Below, piece after piece: positions 1 through 4,708 of a DNA stretch of 12,403 nt. The stretch is from Lachnospiraceae bacterium UBA3826 (GTDB lineage Bacteria; Bacillota; Clostridia; Lachnospirales; Lachnospiraceae): contig DGII01000041.1 in the NCBI GenBank assembly GCA_002393095.1, positions 1 through 12,403 of the forward strand, in the 5' to 3' direction. The number at the start of each line of letters is the position of its first letter. Within the stretch, counting starts at the first letter, position 1. The notes under the pieces were generated by a model. The model did not search any database, was not told the origin of the DNA, and worked only from the letters and a program-made list of their open reading frames with translations. A program made the position numbers and the translations under genes.

Positions 1-298
1 ATGTACCTATAAGGAATTGACACCCATTGTTGTGATCGTTGTTGATCTGATACTTGCAGCATCAAAGGGTAATGTACCTATAAGGAATTGACACGAGCAA
101 CCTCTATTAGAGCCTTATACCCAGGGTGTCTGATGAATGGGTAATGTACCTATAAGGAATTGACACTAAAAACGACCTCGCCGATCTTTGTTCTTTCAAT
201 TCGGGTAATGTACCTATAAGGAATTGACACCCTCCTTTTTATGAGACCTTAAGTTCCGATATGATAGTGTGGGTAATGTACCTATAAGGAATTGAGAA
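1..298 (+). CRISPR. Trailing end of a CRISPR array
   Basis: Five repeats of 28 nt occur at 1-23 (cut by the window edge), 67-94, 139-166, 203-230 and 271-298. They start GGGTAATGTACC and end AAGGAATTGACAC. The four spacers (24-66, 95-138, 167-202, 231-270) are unrelated and 43, 44, 36 and 40 nt long. The first four repeats are identical where visible. The last matches through ATTGA (295) and then reads GAA instead of CAC, the usual decay of the leader-distal repeat. The leader and the cas genes therefore lie to the left, outside the window, and transcription should run rightwards. The 3' ATTGACAC resembles the 8-nt ATTGAAAC crRNA handle common in type I-B and some type III systems. The wide spacer-length range also fits these types. 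The subtype is inference, since no cas gene is visible. Confidence 0.95.
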
Positions 299-386
299 TA
301 TATACGCTGACGAGGTTTTCTACTATGTTATTGCGCTAATTGAGTAAAGCACTCATTGCTTTGTTATGCATTAGACCGGTGGTTTA

Positions 387-695
387 TTGTTTTCAGATTA
401 TTCGATTGAATTTAGTGAAAAATATCTGGCGTTAGATGCCGCTGCTATTGAACAAGTGGAGAATAAGGCTATACAGGATTGCTCTGAAGGACGTAAAGAG
501 TGCAGTCCGGAACAGTTGGGCGCTTATTTGGTACGATCAGGTATACTTGGTGCAGATATTATCAGGGATATAATATATGAGCTACATATGGATTATGACT
601 TGCGATATCAGGTTGAACGGGCACGTATCACTGAAGAACGAAGAAATCGATGGGAAAATGCTCCCGTACAGAAGTCCGTAAATGATTTCTATTGA
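387..695 (+). CDS. Hypothetical protein, 102 aa, next to the CRISPR array
   Basis: I do not recognise this protein. Translation probably starts at TTG 387, because an in-frame TAG lies just upstream (372-374) and a purine-rich GGTGG (378-382) sits at ribosome-binding distance. The product is soluble, acidic and mostly helical by eye, with no signal peptide or membrane segment. Its last third is highly charged and arginine/glutamate-rich (VERARITEERRNRWENA). It begins 89 bp after the last CRISPR repeat and its 3' end overlaps the convergent gene 689-913 by 7 bp. Nothing in it resembles a Cas protein I know. The weak start codon and lack of a recognisable domain leave some doubt that it is expressed. 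Confidence 0.55.
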   Translation: MFSDYSIEFSEKYLALDAAAIEQVENKAIQDCSEGRKECSPEQLGAYLVRSGILGADIIRDIIYELHMDYDLRYQVERARITEERRNRWENAPVQKSVNDFY

Positions 696-913
696 TTGGT
701 TCTATATGAATGATGTGCCTTATGTTGCTTTTTAGCCAGGTCTCTTTGACGTTGATCCTCTAAGATCAGTTCTGTCACATCATCGTATAATTTGGTAATT
801 TTCTCCCATTCTTTATATCCGCGTCGCAATTCGAATTCCGTGATATTAGGGTTGGTCAACCCATTGAAATCTGCTATGGCTTCAACCATAAGTTCGATGT
901 CTTTGTCCCGCAT
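689..913 (-). CDS. Hypothetical small charged protein, 74 aa
   Basis: An ATG at 911-913 (minus strand) is preceded by a strong ribosome binding site, GAGGTGG, five nucleotides upstream, and by a TATAAT -10 box about 45 bp upstream, so this is probably a real gene. The 74-residue product is helical and charged, has no membrane segment, and ends in a basic, histidine-containing tail (KKQHKAHHSYR). I cannot assign a family. Small size, high charge and a tail-to-tail overlap with an unknown gene at the edge of a defence locus would fit an antitoxin or another small regulator, but no motif shows this. It converges on 387-695 with a 7-bp overlap, so the two transcripts could form antisense duplexes at their 3' ends. 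Confidence 0.65.
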   Translation of the reverse strand: MRDKDIELMVEAIADFNGLTNPNITEFELRRGYKEWEKITKLYDDVTELILEDQRQRDLAKKQHKAHHSYRTNQ

Positions 914-958
914 AAGTCCACCTCATATAATGTGATTATGGAATTGATTGTTTTTGTT

Positions 959-964
959 ATTATA
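959..964 (-). promoter_or_regulatory. Putative -10 box for the 689-913 gene
   Basis: On the minus strand this reads TATAAT. It would put the transcription start near 952 and give a 5' leader of about 38 nt with the GAGGTGG ribosome binding site. The -35 region is weak: an ACAGTT-like hexamer lies 18 nt upstream. Confidence 0.45.
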
Positions 965-1027
965 TCATAATTAATATGAGAAAACTGTAGATCGTCAGTC
1001 TATATTGAATAAGGAGAGGATATAGAG

Positions 1028-1105
1028 ATGGCGAATTGTGAAGATGAATGGAAATGCAGCTTATATGAAGAAGTAAAGCGTAGAGGCTTTTTAGTCATGT
1101 ATTGA
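1028..1105 (+). CDS. Possible 25-aa ORF or truncated gene start
   Basis: An ATG at 1028 follows an excellent ribosome binding site (AAGGAGAGG, about 8 nt spacing). The reading frame stays open for only 25 codons (MANCEDEWKCSLYEEVKRRG, then FLVMY) before TGA at 1103-1105. The stop lies exactly where similarity to the repeated leader element begins (about 1101). The simplest reading is that the element inserted into, or recombined with, a longer gene and left only its start. A genuine micropeptide is the alternative. The sequence is not recognisable. Confidence 0.4.
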   Translation: MANCEDEWKCSLYEEVKRRGFLVMY

Positions 1106-1281
1106 AATAGAATAAGATATATGCTAATATCATCTCACCGCGATCATGCGGATAAAAGGGATAAATTCATTTCATCGGGGGAATCGTAGTCCCTTATGTA
1201 TATAAGGGCTTCGCTGGCGTAAGTGTCTGACACTTAATCTGCCAATTATCTCTTGAAACAAGAAAGACAAAATTTTATAAT
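1101..1281 (+). repeat. Leader element of the nuclease module, copy 1
   Basis: The 141 bp at 1120-1260 match 4082-4222 with only three substitutions (about 98%), and weaker similarity extends left to about 1101 and right to 1281. It has no convincing ORF but is rich in inverted repeats: CCGC/GCGG around a 6-nt loop (1138-1151), CCCTTAT/ATAAGGG around GTAT (1191-1208), and a 15-bp odd palindrome AAGTGTC-T-GACACTT (1221-1235) flanked by TGGC/GCCA (1215-1244). In copy 2 the first stem is kept as a G·U pair, while the second gains one mismatch. It ends in a consensus promoter. It may be a mobile-element end, a protein-binding operator or a structured RNA; the sequence does not decide. Confidence 0.85.
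1253..1281 (+). promoter_or_regulatory. Consensus promoter at the end of leader copy 1
   Basis: TTGAAA (1253-1258), a 17-nt spacer and TATAAT (1276-1281) make a near-consensus housekeeping promoter. Copy 2 keeps the same hexamers and the same 17-nt spacing even though the spacer sequence has diverged. The predicted transcription start is near 1288, inside the ribosome binding site of the downstream gene, which would leave an extremely short 5' leader. Confidence 0.65.
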
Positions 1282-1297
1282 GAAAGGAGAGATATCT

Positions 1298-2128
1298 ATG
1301 AAAGATATTGATTGGCACGCAGGATTCGTGTCGGCAATGAAGCTTGAGCTTCGTAAGTATGAAGACATACTAACCTTTGATGAGGAGCACTATCTGGCCA
1401 ACAGAGCCCAGAAGCTTGATCTGCTTATCATACGGAATACCGGAAAAGATGTGATCGACAACCCGATAGGTCGCATATTCAGCAGGCATAATATCTTAGA
1501 GTACAAAGGTATAGGAGATGTCCTTACATACGGTAAGCTCTATAAGACCCTTGCATATACGTCATTGTATCTGTATGAACAGCATAAGGATGATGAGTGT
1601 TCGGCAAGGGACTATACAATGTCATTTGTAAGGTATGAGTACCCGAAGAAGCTTTTTATACAGCTTAAAAGGGACGGAATAGTATGTGAGGAGATTACAC
1701 CCGGAATATATGCTGTGTCGGGTCTGCCCTTTAGGACGCAGATAATCGTCTCCGGCAGACTGCCCAAGGGAACAGCCATATGGTTAAAAAGCCTTACAAC
1801 ACATGGTACGGTAGAGGATGTGGAGTACATAACTACCGAGACCGTAGGACTTAATGAGAAACATAAGGATGAAGCAGACAATATAATGAATATATTCACG
1901 GCTGCCAATGGAGCTGTGATGAGGAAGATAAAGAAGGAGGGATTGCCGGTGTGTCAAGCAGTTAATGAGCTATTCGCAGATGAGATAAAGGAATTAAGGA
2001 TAATAAATGATGCTCAAGCAGAGCAGATAGTACAGAAGGATGCGCAGATAGAGCAGGACGCGAAAGAGATTCTGCGTCTTAAGAGCATACTCTTATCTCA
2101 CAATATCAGCTTTGATGAATTGAAATAG
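1298..2128 (+). CDS. PD-(D/E)XK nuclease-like protein with C-terminal coiled coil
   Basis: The likely start is ATG 1298 (276 aa), because GGAG at 1286-1289 is correctly spaced; a longer reading from TTG 1253 would begin in the -35 box. The N-terminal part has a layout typical of PD-(D/E)XK folds: a helix with Glu17, then Asp41 in a hydrophobic strand (KLDLLIIR), then Glu68-X-Lys70 (NILEYK), followed by a helix (GKLYKTLAYTSLYLYE). This resembles a family that is multicopy in rumen Lachnospiraceae and distantly recalls Rpn/transposase-associated nucleases; that link is from memory. The C-terminus is a heptad coiled coil (repeats like QIEQKDA) ending in a leucine-rich stretch. The gene is the full-length member of a module repeated at 3568 and 4246. 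It may act in recombination or mobility, but catalytic activity is inferred from motif spacing only. Confidence 0.75.
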   Translation: MKDIDWHAGFVSAMKLELRKYEDILTFDEEHYLANRAQKLDLLIIRNTGKDVIDNPIGRIFSRHNILEYKGIGDVLTYGKLYKTLAYTSLYLYEQHKDDECSARDYTMSFVRYEYPKKLFIQLKRDGIVCEEITPGIYAVSGLPFRTQIIVSGRLPKGTAIWLKSLTTHGTVEDVEYITTETVGLNEKHKDEADNIMNIFTAANGAVMRKIKKEGLPVCQAVNELFADEIKELRIINDAQAEQIVQKDAQIEQDAKEILRLKSILLSHNISFDELK

Positions 2129-2175
2129 AGGCGGTATCTATTGTGTATATTCTATGATGTAAAGATAGGATGATT

Positions 2176-2214
2176 AAGGAGATAATGGACAATACAGTTC
2201 GTTATCTCCTTTTT
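2176..2214 (+). terminator. Rho-independent terminator after the nuclease-like gene
   Basis: The arms 2176-2190 (AAGGAGATAATGGAC) and 2197-2211 pair over 15 bp, including two G·U pairs, around a 6-nt loop, and are followed by a T run to 2214. The same hairpin follows copy 2 at 4613-4648, where both G·U pairs have become Watson-Crick pairs. Confidence 0.85.
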
Positions 2215-2251
2215 GCTGGGATCAATACAATTATTATTATGAAAGATTATC

Positions 2252-2300
2252 AACCAGCGGTTTAATGACAATGATGTTAGTGCTTGTGTATGATGATTTA
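2252..2300 (+). repeat. 49-bp block in front of a cargo gene, copy A
   Basis: This block begins AACCAGCGGTTTAAT and matches 3711-3759 with six mismatches in 49 bp. It lies downstream of the nuclease-module hairpin and 25 bp upstream of the start of the small gene at 2326. The matching copy stands in the same position before a different small gene at 3780. It could carry a promoter, a recombination site, or both. No clear -35/-10 pair was seen. Confidence 0.75.
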
Positions 2301-2325
2301 TGATGTAAATATTGGGAGATTATGT

Positions 2326-2676
2326 ATGATCGAGAATTTTGAACGGAAGAATATAAATGACAGCCTTATTGAAGCTGTACGGTTCGCGGCAAATCATCCG
2401 CCAATAAACCACTATTTGGCCAAAGAGAATATATGGATACATATTAACAGGGATATAGAAGAAGGCAGAGAACCGTTAGACGGCGGAATCGATGAACTGG
2501 TAGAGCCGAATACTTTCTTTTTTATGAACATTCCGGAAGAAAAACGACAATGGTATAAGGATTACTATAATGAGATAAAAGAGGATATATATAGCATTGT
2601 AAGTATTGTTAAGGGCACGAAGACTAAGCCGGATAACAGGCTGCAGGAATTCATATTGGAGCATATAAAACGATAA
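2326..2676 (+). CDS. Hypothetical protein, 116 aa, possible cargo gene
   Basis: I do not recognise the family. ATG 2326 is preferred because GGGAG (2314-2318) sits 7 nt upstream; an upstream TTG at 2284 lies inside the 49-bp repeat block and has no binding site. The product is soluble, with a tryptophan/tyrosine-rich middle (ENIWIHI, FFFMNIPEEKRQWYKDYY) and an amphipathic C-terminal helix ending in a basic tip. No signal peptide or membrane segment is visible. Size and composition would suit an immunity or adaptor protein, but this is a guess. It follows the nuclease module and the repeated block directly, just as an unrelated 64-aa gene follows the second block, so it may be carried as exchangeable cargo. 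Confidence 0.65.
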   Translation: MIENFERKNINDSLIEAVRFAANHPPINHYLAKENIWIHINRDIEEGREPLDGGIDELVEPNTFFFMNIPEEKRQWYKDYYNEIKEDIYSIVSIVKGTKTKPDNRLQEFILEHIKR

Positions 2677-2699
2677 TTGTGGAAACATAAAGGGAGATT

Positions 2700-2820
2700 A
2701 TGAAGAAAGAAAAGAGTAACTCAGAAAAATGGAAGTAGAAAAGGGGATCATACTGCGGTCACTATGATTACTGCGGATGGTAAAGTGAGAACTATGATGA
2801 AGGATTTTCCGATTTATTAG
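2700..2820 (+). pseudogene. Frameshifted mini-gene, about 39 codons
   Basis: ATG 2700 follows AAGGGAG at good spacing, but its frame stops after 12 codons (2736-2738). If one A is removed from the five-A run at about 2730-2734, the reading continues through SRKGDHTAVTMITADGKVR to a TAG at 2818-2820, giving one continuous 39-residue frame. This suggests a small gene broken by a single-base insertion in a homopolymer, a sequencing slip, or possibly slippage-dependent expression. The product is not recognised. A chance arrangement of two short frames remains possible. Confidence 0.35.
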
Positions 2821-2849
2821 GAACATGTATTATGTGGGGAGATAAACAT

Positions 2850-3566
2850 ATGGCTTACTGTAAAGGTATTAAGAACGATATAAAGCTCACAAGATTAATA
2901 ACAGTGGGACTGGCTGTTATGCTTTTAACATCTATTGAAGCTTGTGATATAAAAACAGCGAATACTGTTGAGACTACAGAAGTGGAAGCCGATTATTCCG
3001 GGTCATTGTCTGAATTAAGTGATTTTGATTGGGAGGGATACTATAGGGATATCATAGAAAGGAATACGGATGAGTTAATAGCTGCGATAGCAATTGAGGA
3101 TTACGAAGGTAATGGGAAAAGGCAGGCATATGTTATAACAACGCCGGAAAAATTAAATATTGACGGTAACGTATGGATAGAAGATGAATTCTATATGCCT
3201 ACAAGCTTGTGGTATGTAAAAGAAGATAATTGCATAAATGTATACAGGGATGAGTATGGTTATTCCTTAGTGCTTGTGTCAGGGGTATTGTCTGATAAAA
3301 AGGCGGTTGCGGCTGTGGGAACAGAAACCGCGTGGGCTGTGGACAGAAATTATTCTGGTACAATCTGGGGGATCGAAGATGGGAAGCCATTCAATTATGG
3401 GACAACAGACGAGACTGCCGCAGTTTATATCATAGATGGATATATCTACGCAGGAGGAATCGTCATGCAGGGTGAAGGTTCTGAGTCTTATATGAGTCCG
3501 GTGTCATACAAATATGGCATATCGGACAGACGATTAGAGTTGATTGAGAAGACCACGAAGAATTAA
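2850..3566 (+). CDS. Putative lipoprotein, 238 aa
   Basis: ATG 2850 is chosen because GGGGAG (2836-2841) lies 8 nt upstream; the in-frame ATG at 2832 has a weaker site. The N-terminus is basic (KGIKNDIKLTR), followed by a hydrophobic stretch (LITVGLAVMLLTS) and Cys32. The pattern I-E-A-C approximates a lipobox, although Glu at -2 is atypical, so export and lipidation are likely but not certain. The mature part is acidic and beta-rich. It contains a segment EDYEGNGKRQAYVI that recalls the D-x-N-G-x-G-K-x-A-hhh pattern of VCBS/FG-GAP-like extracellular repeats; this is a weak likeness. The function is unknown. The stop codon lies directly against the relic of a nuclease-module tail, so the 3' border coincides with a rearrangement junction. 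Confidence 0.7.
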   Translation: MAYCKGIKNDIKLTRLITVGLAVMLLTSIEACDIKTANTVETTEVEADYSGSLSELSDFDWEGYYRDIIERNTDELIAAIAIEDYEGNGKRQAYVITTPEKLNIDGNVWIEDEFYMPTSLWYVKEDNCINVYRDEYGYSLVLVSGVLSDKKAVAAVGTETAWAVDRNYSGTIWGIEDGKPFNYGTTDETAAVYIIDGYIYAGGIVMQGEGSESYMSPVSYKYGISDRRLELIEKTTKN

Positions 3567-3567
3567 A

Positions 3568-3685
3568 AAGATGCACAAGCAGAGCATATAGATTAACAAG
3601 GTATACAGATAGAGAAGAAGTATATACAGATTTCGACTTATGAAAGCATACTCATATCTCGCAAGATCATTTTGATGAAATCAGT
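3568..3685 (+). pseudogene. Decayed coiled-coil tail of the nuclease-like gene (third copy)
   Basis: This stretch aligns to the 3' end of the nuclease-like gene and is closest to copy 2: it reads DAQAEHID, a TAA stop, then QGIQIEKKYIQI, followed by a decayed match to ESILLSH and the FDE codons (GATGAAAT). It has an in-frame stop, frame breaks and many substitutions, and no leader or nuclease core precedes it. It is the oldest and most degraded of the three copies. A matching 49-bp block follows at 3711. Confidence 0.75.
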
Positions 3686-3710
3686 ATGGTTATCTATACA
3701 GGAGATAGTT

Positions 3711-3759
3711 AACCAGCGGTTTAATAACAATGCTGTCAGTTTATGTGTATGATGATCTA
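3711..3759 (+). repeat. 49-bp block in front of a cargo gene, copy B
   Basis: This is the second copy of the block at 2252-2300 (43 of 49 positions identical). It ends 20 bp before the start of the 64-aa gene at 3780, and its upstream neighbour is again the tail of a nuclease module, here a relic. Confidence 0.75.
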
Positions 3760-3779
3760 AGAAGGGAGAGGGATTTTTT

Positions 3780-3974
3780 ATGTGGTACAAATACAATATT
3801 GAACATGTACACAATGAGGCGACCACATCAAATGTCATAGCGGATATATGGAAGAATGTTAAACCTGACCCATGGTATCAAAAGGCATCAGATATGAGAT
3901 TCAAAAGAGAAGTTGGTCGGTTAATGGAAAAAAATTATGATGAGCTCAAAAGCCTTATGAAAAAAATACAATAG
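3780..3974 (+). CDS. Hypothetical protein, 64 aa, possible cargo gene
   Basis: ATG 3780 has a strong purine-rich ribosome binding site (AGGGAGAGGG, 3763-3772) at 7 nt, which supports translation. The 64-residue product is soluble, tryptophan- and lysine-rich, and probably all-helical in its second half (KREVGRLMEKNYDELKSLMKKIQ). I recognise no family and see no similarity to the 116-aa protein at 2326, although both follow the same 49-bp block. It could be a complete small protein or the shortened remnant of a longer one. The following 87 bp before the next leader element hold nothing I can assign. Confidence 0.55.
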   Translation: MWYKYNIEHVHNEATTSNVIADIWKNVKPDPWYQKASDMRFKREVGRLMEKNYDELKSLMKKIQ

Positions 3975-4061
3975 ACATCAATGCAAAAAGCTGTAAGCCA
4001 TAAAAAGAGTTGTTGTTTTGGAATGCTAAAGCAGAATTTTGGGAGTTTTGCCTTAATATCA

Positions 4062-4243
4062 TATTGAAACTGACTAAGATCTATGCTAATATCATCTCAC
4101 TGCAATCATGCGGATAAAAGGGATAAATTCATTTCATCGGGGGAATCGTAGTCCCGTATGTATATAAGGGCTTCGCTGGCGTAAGTGTCTGACACTTAAT
4201 CTGCCAATTATCTCTTGAAACAGGGAATCTAAAATTTTATAAT
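4062..4243 (+). repeat. Leader element of the nuclease module, copy 2
   Basis: This is the second copy of the structured leader: 4082-4222 differs from 1120-1260 at three positions only. The palindrome AAGTGTC-T-GACACTT is unchanged. Similarity fades left of about 4062 and ends at TATAAT (4238-4243), where the sequence jumps to the 3' part of the gene. Apart from this element, 3975-4245 has no gene. Confidence 0.85.
4215..4243 (+). promoter_or_regulatory. Consensus promoter at the end of leader copy 2
   Basis: TTGAAA (4215-4220), 17 nt, TATAAT (4238-4243). It has the same hexamers and spacing as copy 1, with a changed spacer sequence. It now faces a headless gene tail, ending in the hairpin at 4613. 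Confidence 0.6.
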
Positions 4244-4245
4244 AT

Positions 4246-4560
4246 GATAAACATAAGGATGAAGCAGACAATATAATGAATATATTCACGGCTGCCAATG
4301 GAGCTGTGATGAGGAAGATAAAGAAGGAGGGATTGCCGGTGTGTCAAGCAGTTAATGAGCTATTCGCAGATGAGATAAAGGAATTAAGGATAATAAATGA
4401 TGCGCAAGCAGAGCAGATAGAGCAACAAGGTGTGCAGATAGAACAGAAGGATGCGCAGATAGAACAGAAGAATATGCAGATAGAGCAGGATGCGAAAGAG
4501 ATTCTGCGCCTTAAGAGCATACTCTTATCTCACAATATCAGCTTTGATGAACTGAAATAG
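4246..4560 (+). pseudogene. Headless copy of the nuclease-like gene (C-terminal part only)
   Basis: From about 4249 the sequence equals copy 1 from about 1859, preserving the frame from KHKDEADN onward and covering the coiled-coil C-terminus. The nuclease core, the ribosome binding site and the original start are missing: about 570 bp (copy 1 positions about 1282 to 1856) have been lost, with a TAATGA motif present at both borders of the corresponding region in copy 1. An ATG at 4276 could give a 94-aa peptide but has no ribosome binding site, and an in-frame TAA lies upstream at 4240-4242. The coiled coil has two more heptads (QIEQKDA, QIEQKNM type) than copy 1. It is probably a pseudogene; a truncated coiled-coil peptide that could pair with the full-length protein is an alternative. 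Confidence 0.8.
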
Positions 4561-4612
4561 AGGCGGTATATGCTCTCTATATCCTAATGTATAGAATAAT
4601 ACAGTATTATAT

Positions 4613-4652
4613 AAGGAGATAATGAACGGGGTGGTTCATTATCTCCTTAATT
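4613..4652 (+). terminator. Hairpin after the nuclease module, copy 2
   Basis: A perfect 15-bp stem, AAGGAGATAATGAAC (4613-4627) with 4634-4648, closes a 6-nt loop. The T run is poor (TTAATTGT), so it may stop transcription less well than its counterpart at 2176. It separates the module from the diguanylate cyclase gene. Confidence 0.7.
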
Positions 4653-4668
4653 GTATTGTTGTAAATTA

Positions 4669-4677
4669 TGGTATAAT
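4669..4677 (+). promoter_or_regulatory. Extended -10 promoter of the diguanylate cyclase gene
   Basis: TGGTATAAT is an extended -10 element (TGnTATAAT) 31 bp before the ATG at 4709. No good -35 hexamer is placed upstream, which is common for extended -10 promoters. It lies just after the module hairpin, so the gene appears to have its own promoter. Confidence 0.6.
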
Positions 4678-4708
4678 CTAATCGACTATTATATAGGAGT
4701 GTAATTCA

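Noticed and set aside
300..386. Terminator or second CRISPR motif behind the array
   Set aside because: Only a 5-bp TGAGT/ACTCA stem is visible, too weak to call, and no further repeat copy exists.
387..913. Small cas genes
   Set aside because: Neither protein shows Cas2, Cas4, Cas6 or other Cas motifs.
1253..1297. Longer N-terminus of the nuclease-like protein from TTG 1253
   Set aside because: The TTG is the first half of the -35 box TTGAAA, it has no ribosome binding site, and ATG 1298 has a well-placed GGAG.
2252..3759. 49-bp blocks as integron attC-like sites
   Set aside because: They lack a strong internal palindrome and no integrase is present; only the repeated position before small genes is supported.
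3638..3838. Minus-strand 66-codon ORF
   Set aside because: It overlaps the gene relic, the 49-bp block and the start of the 64-aa gene, and has no sign of coding.
4276..4560. 94-aa ORF as an independent functional gene
   Set aside because: It is the 3' part of the neighbouring nuclease-like gene, has no ribosome binding site, and results from a deletion.
1..4700. Insertion sequence or integrase gene that would explain the repeats
   Set aside because: I found no DDE, serine or tyrosine recombinase motifs, no long terminal inverted repeats and no clear target duplication around the modules.
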